The notes beneath the pieces were generated by a model. The model had not been told where the DNA came from and ran no database searches. It saw nothing but the letters and a program-made list of their open reading frames with translations. A program made the position numbers and the translations under genes. From contig JAGMUV010000042.1 in assembly GCA_020744425.1 (NCBI GenBank), forward strand, positions 186,001 to 250,000: a stretch of 64,000 nucleotides of DNA. The letters are read 5' to 3'. Of this stretch, positions 1 through 12,091 are shown in pieces; the first letter of the stretch is position 1, and each line of letters opens with the position of its first letter. This DNA comes from Dactylonectria macrodidyma. Lineage: Eukaryota; Ascomycota; Sordariomycetes; Hypocreales; Nectriaceae.

Positions 1-480
1 CTATTTAATAAGAGTATTCTAAAATAAACTTCTTATAAAAGTTATAGAATCTTAAAAAGACTTATATATCTTTAATACTTTCTAATACTAGCTACTTAGT
101 AATTACTTATACTTTATTCAGCTCTATCTTTAGTCCTTCTTAAGTAATTATATACTTAAAGAATTTAATCTCCTTTTAATAGAAGGCATACTTCAGAAGC
201 TTTATATAGAATTAAAAGGTTTTTAATTTTTAAAAGACTTCTTTTAGATCTTTAATATATTATTCTTATATTTATAAGTATACTATAATATTATCTAAGT
301 ATATTATATAATAAGTATTAAGTAATTTAATAAGTATTTAATTAATATATACTTAGAAAGTAATAAATATATTAATTAGCTTAAAAAGTGTTAGAAGTTA
401 CTAAGTAGTAAAAGTATAAGTATATAGCTTATATAAGGATATTCTTATAAAGAATAATAAAGTAAGAGGTATATGAAGAT
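1..480 (-). pseudogene. RIP-degraded Ty3/gypsy reverse transcriptase remnant
   Basis: On the minus strand a stop-ridden reading frame still resembles the Ty3/gypsy reverse transcriptase palm: a YLDD-like motif (here YLDN) followed by an IIVY segment, then the spacing of conserved Lys, Leu and Tyr residues up to the 'IKFFKYIIT' region that normally precedes the RNase H domain. Nearly all Gln and Trp positions are now stop codons and the DNA is extremely AT-rich, which is the expected result of repeat-induced point mutation. The left part lies outside the window. No LTR could be defined. It is a dead fragment; family assignment rests on motif order, not on an alignment. Confidence 0.6.
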
Positions 481-1610
481 AAGAGTGTCTTATTAGAAGA
501 TAGTTTATTATAGTGTATAGTGATAATGTATGATTCTATTGTATGAGGAAATAAGCCCTAGGGGTAGTCCTTCTTTTATAGACAAATTGAGCCGGCAGAT
601 ATGTAGTCACTAAGACATAAAATATACTATTAAGAAGCCCAAAATTTCAGCTATCTAGTGGTATTATGTTTGTAATTATATGTCAAGGAAATGCCGAGAT
701 ATTTTGATTTCAAATCACGGAGGAATTGAAAGCTTTGATTATAAAGCAAAATTGCCTGATTTCAAAGCACGGACTAATATTAGGCCGATTAGCTATGATT
801 GGTTATATAGTGTGAATAGTGTTATTAATACTGTATTTTAGTATATTTAAATAGGATTTTATATAGAATTTTTAAGCTTATAATAAAGCTTAAAACTTAG
901 CTTATTAAAGGAGATATATATATTTATATATTTATTTAGGTTTAACAATACATAAGTATATATAAATATATATAAATAGTAACTAAGGACTTATAAAATA
1001 AAGAAGGAAAGATAAATAAATAAAAAGAAGGAAGGAAGGAGGGTTAGGAAGAGAAGGAGGAAGGTTAGTAAGTGCTTTATTTTTACCTTCTAAAATCATT
1101 ATTCCCCCTCCCCTCTCCCTTTTTCTTTTTTAATAAACCCTCTAGAAATTATAAAGAGCTAATTATAGCCTATCGCTTTATATATAAGTAAATATAAGGC
1201 TAATTATAAGGCTTTTAATCTAACTAACTCTTAAATATCTAAATACACTCTTCTCTACTTAATAAATATCTCTCCTTACTCTTTAACTTTAGATTTATAC
1301 TTCTATTCTTCCTTCTATAAGTATCTATATTTAAGTATATATATATATTTTCTTATCATTATTATTATAGTCTAGCGTTTCATACTTTAGTTTTACTTTT
1401 ATTCACTCATTACCTATCCCCATTTTAGGCTAATCAGCTCTACCCCTTTTACTTAAATCACCTTTCACTTCACTCTACTGCCGCAAGCCATTAAACCATG
1501 TCATTTCCTACGCAAATTACGCTCTGCGAGGTACCTGCGAACCCGACTGGGGTCTGACCTTTTACTGAAAGGTCGTCGAGCCATAGTGGCTAGTGAGCTA
1601 ACCTTATATT
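481..1610. other. AT-rich gene-free DNA with two less degraded patches
   Basis: No gene is visible. Two patches stand out from the AT-rich background: about 540-830, with near-normal base composition and imperfect internal repeats, and about 1485-1600, which is GC-richer and abuts the copia remnant. A purine/pyrimidine-rich stretch (GGAA/GAAGG-type, then CCCTCTCCC-type) lies at about 1010-1130. These may be ends of inserted elements, but no matching terminal repeats were found. Confidence 0.5.
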
Positions 1611-4600
1611 AATAGTATTAAATTTCTACTAGAGTTACTAGCCCTATTTAAGGCTATAGCTCTATTTAAGTTATTAGTACTATAGCTATTCTTTTATTAA
1701 CTAAGTTTATAATTTTATTAATATAAGCTATTTAAAATAGTTAAATCTTTCTTAAAGGTCAGTCTTATATAACTTCTATTCTAAGGAATTATTATATAGA
1801 ATTACTACTTATTAGCTTATATCTTAATTAAAGCTATTTAATCATTTCCTTAGCTTTATCTTCTTAAGCTTTTCAGTAGGCTATAATAATATTATTAATA
1901 TAGAAGAAGAAGAGGATTCCTTCTTTCTTAAAGTAATAAGGCTTATAAGGAATTTATATATAATTAAGCTCTAAAAGGGTTTTTAAGAGCTCCTTTTACT
2001 ATAGTAAGGGAGAGACTCATAGCTTATATAAAGCTTTATTTAATTATGAAATGGTCCCTGCCTTCTTATATCCTAAAGGTATATATATAAAGATATTCTA
2101 ATTAATTAGAGTATATATAAATGCATTAACTATATTATATTAGACTATTTCTAGGTCGAACTTGGCTACTATTACTATTAGAGTTTAAAAGGACCTTCTA
2201 GTTAGTATAGCTATATATATTTCTTATAATCTCCTTTTAGCTTATTAATCTCCTCTAACTACTAACTATGCCTTATACTTCTAAAAGCGGCTATACTTAT
2301 TATACTTATAGATATATACCTATATATAGTTAAGGACTTATTATTTAAAGGCTTGAGGGTCTTTAGCTTGTATCTTAGTCTAAGACCTTATTTCCTTATG
2401 ACTTTAAAGGTGATCTTCTTTAGCCTTTTAAAAGAGTTTTCTAAACGGATAATCTATAAGATCTTAGTGTTTCTTTAGGGGTGGCAGCAGATTACTTCTA
2501 TATATCTTCACCCCTTAATAGAGCTTCTGTTCTATTAAAGTATGTAGAGGGGTCTTTCTTCTAGCTAGGAAGGCTGCTTATTAAAGAACTATTATTATAC
2601 CTTTATTTATCTTAATTATAGGCTTGACTTCTTAATAAAGCGTTTAAATAGAATATACTAAAAGGGCTAATAGTAATAACTTTAGTAGTATTAAAAAAGG
2701 GATAAATTTTACTATTATATATAGACTGCTAATATATTTAACTATTTTATTAACTTCTTTTACTAATTATATTCTCTTATTATTAGTAAGAGTATTTATT
2801 AAAAGGGTTATTTTAAAAGAGTCTTTAGCTTTAAATTCTTTAAAGCTATTTTTATTTAAAAAGGCAGACTTTTATATAAATTTAGCTATTTTATTAAGAT
2901 TAACTTTAAGAAGATTATCTTTAAATCATTCTTAGTCTTTATTATAGATCTTATCTTTATTAAATATAATATTTTAAGTATTAATTATTCGGTTAATTAT
3001 AAGGATCCAGATCCTATAGATATTTGAGGACTTATAGCTTATTAAAAAGCTAATCTAGCCTTTAGGCTTAAGTTACATTTTATAGTTAACCTTCTATTAG
3101 GCTTCTGAGATTATTATATAGGCCTTATAGCTGAATGCTTATAGATATATCTAATCTGGCTGCTTTTTTAGTTATAAAATCCCTCTAGCTTTAGCTAATA
3201 CTATATATAGTTAATTATATAGGGTCTTCTAGCCTGACCTATAGCTAGGCGTGCGGTTATGTAAATAAATAGCTATTCTTCTGATTTCTAGCTATAATTA
3301 ATAAAGAAGCTTAACTCTTATCTACATAGCCCTTTCTTTATCCTTAATCACACCCCCTAAGCGTTCAGCACCGCCGTTTTAGGCTTATATATATAGTACT
3401 AAAGGCTTGAGGATAATTACTCTATCTCTAAAAAAGTCTCTAACCTTTAGTTTAACCTTTATAATCTTATTATCGCATTTAATAACTCTGACCTTAAGGC
3501 TATATTACTGTTTAATATAACTTAAAAAGGCTTAAAAAGCTATAATAATAGTATTTATTATACAGACTATAAGATAGTAATCCTAGATATATCTAGTAGC
3601 TTAGTAGGTTAGTAATATCTATAAGATATAGCTATTTATGCCTTCTTTATAATTATAGAAGTTAATAGTAATACGCTTACTAGTAATCTGATCAGACTGC
3701 CTTAAGGCCTATCTAACCTGCTTTTTAACCTTTAATATCCTATAGGCTTTGCATTTAATAGTAATTAGACTTCGAATTCGCATCCCTTAAGATACTAAGA
3801 CTAAGTGTTTAAGAGCTTATAGCCCTAAGTGCTCTAAGTAGTTATACTAGTAGATAGCTTCTTCTATTAAAGGGGCCTGTTTAGTATAAAAGGTGAATTT
3901 CCTATAGGCTATAAAGGCAGCCTTTAAGGGCCTTACTAAACTATATTTAATAACATATTAATTATATAAGTCTTAAATTAAGTATATAAGTATTCGATCG
4001 AGCTATTAGAGAGTTATTAGGTTATACTGATTATTTTAATAGAGGCCTTTTCTTTATAGTTAAAATAAGGAGACTAGAGTTATAAAGAGTTAAAAGCAGT
4101 AGGCTATATCTTTAAGCATTAAGGCTCGATTTTTTATAAGCTTAATAGTTATAGTTTTATAGCTTAAGATAAGTAGCTTTCAGTTTTTAGCTTAAATAAA
4201 GTCTTTTAGAATAGCTTATTAGTAATTAGCTAGTCTATCTAAGTTATTTATAATTAAGATAGTAGCTCTAAAGTTAAGGATTATAGAGTTTTATAAAGGA
4301 TAGTTATCCTTTTAAGCTATAAATATAGCTTTAATTATAATAATTGCTTAGTTATATAGTTATTAATCTTCTTAGCCTTCTTCCTTTAGCTATATAGTTC
4401 TAGCTTTTAAGGTCTTAGTTTTTTTTTATTTAAGGGCTTTTTCTACCCTTTTCTATAGCCTTCTTTAGGCTTTAAATCCCTTCCATACTTGACTTAAAAA
4501 GATATAAAAGCATTTCTTGAATTTATAGAATAGTTTATATACTAAGCATTTCTCCTATCTTTCCTTAAGAAGCTACTAATATTTCTTTCCTCTCTTTTTT

Positions 4601-5301
4601 AAAGAGTGGTATTAGTCTTTAATAGTAGAAGCATCCCCTTTATTATCTTAGGAGTCCTCCTTAGTATAACTTATAGAAAACGCACTATAGGCTACTTAGC
4701 CCTTTATAGCTTTTATATCTTAAAGCTCGTTTTAGAAGTCATTTTTTAAATCTTAATATAAGAGAGCTCCCTTTTATAATAAAGGCTTTAAAGAGATTTT
4801 ATATAACGCAGTCTAGCTTAGTAAGACTTATATAATTATATTAAAGAAGTCCTAAGCCTATATATAGTTATATAGGGTTTCTAGAACCTTTTATTATTAC
4901 TCTTTAATTAGAGTTTCTTTTTATTAATCTAGTTACTTAAAGGCTTAGCTTATGCTCTTTAAGGCAATTTTTATTAAAGTAAGATATTTAATTTAAATAT
5001 CTTTTACTTTATCTTCTTTAGACTTATTATATTAAGCCTATAAGTTCTAATACTATTTAAATATTGATTTATAGGATTAATAGTAGGTTAGAATAAGATT
5101 TAGAAAGATAGTTCTAATAATCCAGTCTTAAAGGCTTCTAAGAGCTTTCTATTCCTTTTTAAAGATCTTCTCTTTAAGCTAATAGAAAGTAAGATCTTAT
5201 TAAAAAGTCTTCTGGCCTTAATCGGTTAGATTAAATATAGACTATCTTCTGCTAGTTATTTCTTAGATATTATTTAGAGAGCTTTCTTTAGAATTAGCCA
5301 T
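1611..5301 (-). pseudogene. RIP-degraded Ty1/copia polyprotein (gag-integrase-RT)
   Basis: Read on the minus strand, a single ancestral frame can be followed through dozens of stops. It begins at an ATG at 5301 (MANSKESS). An integrase core with the copia hallmark NGGAER followed by GGVIKDKERAM lies at about 3220-3385. The reverse transcriptase (FDLEIV, then the 'YIPLGYKKAGTI..LNKALY' region and a 'FFFYINNIII' equivalent of the YVDD box) lies at about 1880-2160, followed by the 'FLGI..VI' connection toward RNase H. The order gag-IN-RT marks Ty1/copia. Similarity stops near 1610, where base composition changes, so the RNase H end and 3' LTR appear lost. Stops are TAG/TAA/TGA at expected Gln or Trp codons, the RIP pattern. 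Confidence 0.8.
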
Positions 5302-5699
5302 TTAAGACTATATTATATATTAAGTAGTAGCTATTTTTATATATTTTCATTTTCTAATATTCAGTATAGCTAGTTCTTCTTTAAGAAAAGTCTTCTTTTT
5401 AAAGTATTATTAAAGCTTAAGACTATTAACTTAGAGGAAAAATTCATACTCTTAGTTATAAAAGTCACTAAGCTTAGAGAGGGTTACTATAAGACCTTCT
5501 TTCTAAGGCTTAAATAGAGATATTATATATATAAAAGAGAGGTTTTAAAAGCCCTTAGTATAATAGATATTTTAAGGTATTAAAAATATTAAAATAATGA
5601 TTTTTTTAAAATAAATCAGTTAAAGTAGTAAAACTCTTAATTATTAAATATTAGAATGAATTACTTATATTTATATATTCCTCTTTACTACTTAAGGTT
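5302..5699. other. AT-rich spacer between copia and hAT remnants
   Basis: Upstream side of the copia gag start. A 5' LTR and primer-binding site would be expected here but I could not recognise them; nothing else is visible. Confidence 0.4.
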
Positions 5700-7328
5700 T
5701 TAAAGCAAGCTCTATATGCCTTTTCTATACTATGTAGAATTAATTAGAAGTTGCTTACTAAGCCTATAGTAATAAGTAGTAACTGTTATCTTTAATAATA
5801 ATATTTATTAGCTTTTTAAACTACTTCTATAAGCTTCCTTTTACTACTATTTAATAAGAAGACACTATTAAAGAATATTACTAAGATAATAAAGCTAAAT
5901 ACTTATAATACATAAGAGTAGTAGATTATAAACCAGATTATTAGTAGTTTTAATTAGCTAGTCTTTTAGTATTTAATAGTCTTATAAATTATTAATAATA
6001 ACTCTTCTTTTTAATAAAGTAAAGATCTATACTTTTATACTACTTTTAAATATCTTAATTTACTTATAAAGATAATTAAAGTGTATATTATTTATAATAC
6101 TATTTATAAGTATATTCTTTAAGTATATAAAGAAAATAAGGTTAAGATTAAATAAGTATTAGTAATAGCTTTAGAATTACATTATATTATATTTAATAAT
6201 TAGAGGTCTAATAATTGCTATACTTTATATAGAATTTATTATTACTTTCTTAATACTCTTAGCTAATTAAGAAAACTTATACTTGGCCTTTTTAAGCTTA
6301 TTAATTACTATTTTAAAGATAATATTACTACTTATATTATTAAGGTCCTTTAAAGCTATAGTATTATTTATAAAGTAGGATATTTTATATTTAATAATAC
6401 TAATAATAATAATATAATAATAGAAGAAATTAAAAAAGCATTCAGTTTTAAAAGTAAAACTTAATAATTATATTACTTTAATTATATCCTTAATCTTACT
6501 ATTAAAGCACTTCTTTTTAATTATAATTCTAAAGCTTTTAAAAATAATATCTAAAAGAATAAGACTTTTAATATAAAGGCCTATAAGCTATAAAGAAGAA
6601 AAGGACTAATTAAGAAACTTTATAATTTTATCTTCTGAATTTACTATTTAAACTTACTTACTAATCTCCTTTAGTCTCTTTAGCTTACTATATATAGTAA
6701 GTCTAACGATCTAGTAATTTAAGTGAAGAAACTTCTAAATATTATTATTAATATGATTACTTATTAGCTTTTTATTCTTTATATAATTTAGTATGCCCTT
6801 CTTTTTAAAGACTTTTTTAAAGACCTTTAGTATAAGTAAAAGAGTGAGGAAGAGGGGTTAATATTAAGGGGAAAAAAGTTAAGTAATAAGGTACTGCTTT
6901 GCCTTAAGGATAAGAATAAACTTAAGAAGAAGGATTATACTATTATTTCTTTATTTAATAAAGTCTTTTAATATTTTAAATATATTTTAATTATTTTTAA
7001 AAGTAATAGTTAATAGTATAAGTAAAAAGAAGAATATATTAAAGTATATAAGTATTTATAAGATATTCTATTTAATTATAAATACTTCTTAAGTAAAATA
7101 AAAGTATTTAAAACTATTATTTATTAATATTCTAATTTTAAATACTTTAAAGTTAATATTAACTTCTATTAAAAAAAGCTTAATAAGTATTACTTATAGT
7201 TTAATAAAACACTAGCTTATTATATTATTATTATACTTTATTTAATATATTATTAAAGATATTTTAAAGATATATAAATAGACTACTTAGACTAGATTTA
7301 AATTATAAAGTCTTTTATAAAAGAACTA
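5700..7328 (+). pseudogene. RIP-degraded hAT-family transposase
   Basis: The plus strand keeps the skeleton of a fungal hAT transposase. At about 6160-6260 is a block matching the 'LWTS..N..Y.G...HF' catalytic region. At about 6360-6420 is 'VGYFIFNNTNNNNIII', equivalent to the family's GYF..DNASNNDT motif with the catalytic Asp. A 'LYYFNYILNLTIKALLF' segment follows, equivalent to RCLGHIINL. At about 7160-7330 is the C-terminal dimerisation motif ('KLNKYYL.FNKTLAYYIIIILYLIYYQRYF', written here in pieces: LNKYY, LAYY, RYF). Stops replace Gln and Trp throughout. The frame is cut by a MITE at 7329; the last bit of the domain probably resumes after 7755. It is non-functional. Confidence 0.7.
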
Positions 7329-7753
7329 ACGTACTTGATAAGCGAGCGCCGCAACCAAGCGAGCGCCGCACCTATACTGTATACTTAAAACTCTAAACTT
7401 TAAATTTCCTAAAATAGGCTATATAGCTTTAAGATTTTTAAGGATTTAATTTTAAATATCTAATTAAAAAGTTAATAAACTAGTATTTTTTTTAGACTTT
7501 TTAAAAAATTATTAAACTAGTTATAAATAGAAATAGTAAAATAGACAGTGCGAATTTTATACTACTAGCGCTATAGATATATATAATTTAAAAAAATTGT
7601 TAAAAATAAGATATTTTATAAATAAGTTAGGTTAAAAATCTTAGCTATTTTAGGCTTAGTTTGGATTTTTAAGATTTTTTTTAAAATCACAATTTAAGGT
7701 GAAAATCTCACTGCGGCGCTCGCTTGTCTGCGGCGCTCGCTTATCAAGTACGT
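7329..7753. mobile_element. 425-bp MITE with GC-rich terminal inverted repeats, TA target duplication
   Basis: The left end reads ACGTACTTGATAAGCGAGCG and the right end is its reverse complement; the inverted match continues for about 45 bases and contains the word AAGCGAGCGCCGC twice per end. The element is flanked by TA on both sides (7327-7328 and 7754-7755), as expected for a Tc1/mariner-type transposase acting in trans. No coding capacity is present. The inside is AT-rich while the ends are GC-rich. It sits within the C-terminal region of the hAT remnant, so it landed after that element. Confidence 0.9.
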
Positions 7754-7755
7754 TA

Positions 7756-8364
7756 TACTAGTTTTATTATAAGCTATAAATTATCTTTTAATATTAAGAA
7801 TATAATAAACTAATTATAAAGAAGTAATATATATATTAAAATCCCTTTAATAAGTATTATAAAGAATCTTATTAAGCTCTAACTCTATTATAATTACCTT
7901 TATTAATAACTACCTTATTATAAGCTAAGGATATAGTTAGTAATTCTATATATACTATTAGTAATAAATATAACGATTAATTCTATAATATTTATAAATC
8001 TAATTAAAATATTCTAAATTCTATTAACTATTAATATAAGAAATAAAAAGAATATTTATATTTATTATAAATAGCTTTTAATATACTCTCTATCCTTCTC
8101 TATCCTTCCTATATTTACTAATATTAAAAAGCTCTTCTTAATATATAATTAAATAGTTTAAAATAATTAGATTAGGCTAGATATTAATATAATTAAAATA
8201 ATACAGATAGTAAGATTATAGCTTTATAAAGGCTATATTAAGAGCATAGAGAAGCTCCTTAAAGAAGTTAAAGTACTAAGAACTGATCTATTAGCTAAAA
8301 TGAGCTTTACAGAAGCCCGGAAGGCAATGGGTAGGAGGATTACGTATACTATCCCTTTATAGCG
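7756..8364. other. AT-rich DNA, probable 3' part of the hAT remnant
   Basis: Continues in AT-rich, stop-rich sequence after the MITE. Part may be the last segment of the hAT transposase, but I could not follow the frame with confidence. No gene is visible. Confidence 0.4.
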
Positions 8365-8505
8365 TCCACGCATTTCCATTTCTACGTCTATCCATTCTAT
8401 AGACCCACTCTTAGCGTCCATTTCTATCCATTCTATTTAAGGTAGGCCTAAATGGACGTCTATCCATTCTATAAGAGGCTGCGTAGATGGAAATAGAATG
8501 GACCG
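8365..8505. repeat. Short direct and inverted repeat cluster (CTATCCATTCTAT unit)
   Basis: The 13-base word CTATCCATTCTAT occurs three times in direct orientation (about 8385-8400, 8425-8440 and 8458-8472), and its reverse complement occurs near 8488-8503. Copies are preceded by CGTC or GTCCATTT variants. The direct and inverted copies could form a hairpin. Possibly the worn end of a transposon. Confidence 0.6.
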
Positions 8506-9088
8506 CCAGCCTGCCTTAATCTAGGGCTAAGTTCTGGCAATATCGCTCTTAAGGCTGGCATCGGCCTGGCTAAGCAGCGAGGTCGCTATGAGTTAGGTAG
8601 GGCGTCTCTATAGTTAACATAGTAGCTTCTTACTCTAAGCCTAGCCTATAATAGTAGCCCTCCCCTTTTCTTTTATAGGGTTTCTCTTAAGAGTGACTTT
8701 TCTTTAAAGCTATTTCTTAATATTATTACTATACTTTTATAACCTTCTGACCTTATTATTACTAAGCCCTTTTTTTTTTTAATACTTAAGGTTTTTAGTT
8801 AATTATAATCTATATTTATTCTATTTAAGTAATAATTATAAGACTTGCTTATCCTTTATTCTATTCCTTTAGTAGCTAATCCTTAGCTTAGTTATCATAA
8901 GAGTGCTACAATTATATAGTTTCTTCTTTTACTACTTATACTTTATTTAAAAAGAATTATTCTTTAATATTCTATTATTTATAATAAAGTGTTTTTTTAT
9001 TTTTAAAGTATATTTTAATAAATAATAATTAGTAGTATTTATATAAATAAGGTATATTATTTATTATTTATTTTTATATATTATAATA
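8506..9088. other. AT-rich gene-free DNA up to a sharp composition boundary
   Basis: No gene is visible. Composition switches abruptly from AT-rich repeat DNA to normal coding-like DNA at about 9085, where the ABC transporter fragment begins. Confidence 0.5.
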
Positions 9089-9739
9089 GCTTTATTCGGC
9101 ATTGGCGAGCCACGACCAATTCGATTCCTCAATGATGGTCTCGCAGCCGCTGACAGCTCTCGCGACACCGTCGTCTTTGTAAACAGCGGATTTACCGGGG
9201 GAGATATCGACCGTGTCATCACCACGCTCCCCGATACCGTCGCCGGTGCCGGCAAAAATGCCACCACCCTCGAAGACCCCTCCAAACTAGGTTTTGTTTG
9301 CCGAACGTCATTTCGGGGTACCACCCGATCAAAATGTCATGCTCGGCCATTACATCATCTCAATCTTCTTCCCTACTGGATCGCTTTGTCGAGCCCTTCT
9401 CGTTGGTCTCAACGTGTTCTCGGCGGCCTGCTCTGGGGACGAGCCGCAAAGCTACCCAGGCGCTATCGAGGCGTACGGCGCACCAATTCTCTATTTAGCG
9501 ATCCAGTCCCTCCTGTTTTTCGGTATTTTGCTTCTGAACGATAGCGGCTGGCTGACAGCCTCCAAATCGACGAAGAAGTCGAAGTCACCTTCGAGAGACC
9601 AGGAAGATGCAAAACGATATGGTGCAAGTCCAGGGCTTAATATGTGATGAGGTCTCCAGGTCAAGCATCTGACCAGGGGCTTCGGCAAGCACACAGCAGT
9701 CGACAACGTGACATTTGGTGTTCGCCATGGAGAGGTGTA
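9089..9739 (+). pseudogene. ABCA-type ABC transporter fragment, frameshifted and truncated
   Basis: Three plus-strand segments in shifting frames together resemble the middle of a fungal ABC transporter of subfamily A. The first is an extracellular-loop-like part (GEPRPIRFLNDGL, then VVFVNSGFTGGDIDRV). The second is a membrane segment (GHYIISIFFPTGSLCRALLVG, then YLAIQSLLFFGILLL). The third is the start of the nucleotide-binding domain (GLQVKHLTRGFGKHTAVDNV, then TFGVRHGEV). Two in-frame TGA codons lie just before the NBD start. The sequence breaks immediately before the expected Walker A region, where a TAA and AT-rich DNA begin. Base composition is normal, so this piece was not heavily RIPed; it is a remnant of a larger gene cut on both sides. 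Confidence 0.75.
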
Positions 9740-10290
9740 AATAAAAATTCAATAAATCTTCAAAGAGACTAAGTAATAAGGAGGCATTTTAAAATATTTT
9801 ATAGTAATACTCTATGACTATGCTACTTATATAATTAAAAAAGCAATATAAGAATATTGAATGCTATAAAACTCTTAATAAAATAGACATGGTTTTATAG
9901 TAATAGCTTCAATTTTGGCCGATCACTGTGTAAGTAAAGATAAGCATTTTGTATAGGGGAATATTCGTTTTGATATACAGTAGGTGGGTATGACCGGTAG
10001 GTGGGTACTGCATGGTAGATCCTACAACATCAGACATCAATACAATCATCTTGGTCTCCACAGTTGACCCTCTTTAAAGTCCCTGATCATCCTAGCCGTA
10101 TCGGATCCATCACGATCCAATGAAGACAGTTTCCATATTCGCATTGCCTCGTAAACCGACCAACCATGACTTGAATGCATGGTGAAATCAGGCATCCATG
10201 CCACTTGCAAGACAGGTACTTAAAATGGAAGTGTGATGAATGCGGGTGTGATTCTAATCAAGACGTAGCTAAAGGCTCATTCATTGCCTA
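9740..10290. other. Intergenic region upstream of tannase 1
   Basis: AT-rich to about 9900, then ordinary. A direct repeat of TAGGTGGGTA (about 9983 and 9999) is the only obvious motif. It serves as the presumed promoter of the downstream tannase. Confidence 0.4.
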
Positions 10291-12084
10291 ATGTCTGACC
10301 ATAAAAGCCTAATAGCTCTAGCCTACTATTCGTTCTATTTCACTTTCCATCCGTTCGCTGGTAATCCGTTCAACATGCTCGCACAACATCCCTTCGCGAG
10401 CCCGTCGACGGCTTGCTCTTCATCGACATTTGCAAACCTCAGACTCTTTGGCGCCGAAACACTGTCCCTCACAGCAGAAACCGTCTCCAACCTGACGCGA
10501 ACGGTGCCCTCGGCTTACACGTTCCACCACCCCACACTGTCGGTCGAGAATGCCTCGTTCTGCAACGTGACGGTCAGCTACACGCACCCGGGCCAGGACG
10601 ATCTCCTCTACGTGGAAACATGGCTGCCCATGGGCCACTGGAATGAGCGTCTACAGGCCGTCGGCGGCGGCGGTTGGGTAGCAGGCAGGTCTCCATTGTC
10701 CGAGATGGCCATGGTTGCCGCCCTGAGCGAAGGCTATGCAGCCGTCACCACAGACGCAGGATTGAGAGATGCAGATGAGCCCAGCGGCTGGGCCCTGATC
10801 AACCCTGGAAACATCAATCTTTACGCTCTCCATAACCTAGCCTCCGCTTCGCTGGGTGATGAGGTATCTACGTCGTCAGAGCAGTCAGTGTTCAATCCTA
10901 ACCGGGGCTAACAAGAAACGGGAAAATGTAGGCTTTTATTGCAAAGTCCCTCATCAAAGACTTTTACGGCAAACCTCCCAAGTTCTCGTACTGGAGCGGA
11001 TGTTCCCAAGGCGGCCAATGGGGCCTCATGCTCGCCCAGCGCTATCCTACCGCTTACGACGGAATCGTGGCATCAGCGCCGGCAATCAACTGGGCCGAGG
11101 TGCTTACCAGTGCCTACTGGCCTCAGTTCCTCATGAAGAAGCTCGGCCAGTACCGCCATCCTTGCGAATTCACCTACTTGGCCCAGACTGCAATCGAGGG
11201 TTGCGATCTTCTCGACGGGGTCGCTGACGGAGTCATCTCAGATGAGGATGCTTGCCATTTCGACCCTTTTCCAGTTGTCAGAAACACGATCGAGTGCTCC
11301 GAGGGGAAACAACTTGTCCTTAGCAAAGGAGCAGCAACAATTTCCAACGCCACTTGGTCCGGGCTTCGAGCCTCGGACGGGCGTTTCTTGTGGTACGGCC
11401 TAGGATACGGCGCTGATATCACAGGCGGACGATTCAAGGCTGGGACTGCATTGACAAGTTGTGATGACGACACTTGTGTTAGTGTCTCCTCTCCACTAGT
11501 AAATCCTTGGTTTCAGCTCTTTGTCGAGAAGGATGCATCCTTCGATGTTGATACAATTACGTATGAGGACCTTGACCGCATCTACCACATGGGTGTTTCT
11601 GAATACAACTACATGCTTGGCACCAACTACCCAGATCTTTCGGCTTTTCGAAACGCCGGGTGGAAGTTGCTCACTTTTCACGGCCTGGTAAGTAAAACAC
11701 CTCACGTCGTTGGTGCTTCCAACCAATATCCCCCGTGGCCGCCTGCTAACAGCAATCCAGGAGGACCAGATCATACCGCCCCAGGGGACAGGACGCTACT
11801 ACCGCTCAGTGGCATCCCGATTGCCCGACGTCGACGACTTCTATCGACGCTTTGAGATCCCAGGACTAGCCCACTGCTTCGGCGGCAATAATGCAACGCC
11901 AAAGACGAGCTTCGAGCAGCTGCGCGCGTGGGTCGAGAGTGGCACCAAGCCGGACACCGTCCCCGTCAGCTTTGTTGACACCAACGGCCAGCAGTTTTCA
12001 CGGCGGTTGTGTCCGTTCCCGCAAAAGGCTCGCTTTGAAGGTGGAGATCCTACAAAGGATAGCAATTTTTCGTGTCGGTCATAA
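10291..12084 (+). CDS. Tannase / feruloyl esterase family secreted esterase (three exons)
   Basis: Proposed exons are 10291-10863, 10932-11687 and 11761-12084, giving 550 aa. The introns (68 and 73 bp) have GT..AG ends and CTAAC branch-like sites, and phase is kept at both. The family hydrolyses ester bonds of gallotannins or feruloylated polysaccharides outside the cell. The catalytic signature is complete: GCSQGG (Ser216), HGLED (Asp445) and HCFGG (His481), with the Cys next to Ser and the Cys next to His forming the family's characteristic CS-D-HC disulfide. GGGGW follows the 'RLQAV' strand as in relatives. The first 35 residues are a poor signal peptide, so the true start may be the ATG at 10375 or an unseen upstream exon. 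The stop lies six bases before the TA target of the next transposon. Substrate (tannin versus feruloyl ester) is not resolvable. Confidence 0.88.
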
Positions 12085-12091
12085 GAAGCTA

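Noticed and set aside
1500..1610. tRNA-like or SINE-like patch on the minus strand (GGGTTCGCAGG word and a GACCTT..AAGGTC stem)
   Set aside because: D and T arms do not pair and the would-be anticodon loop lacks U33; not a tRNA, and no tail or target duplication supports a SINE.
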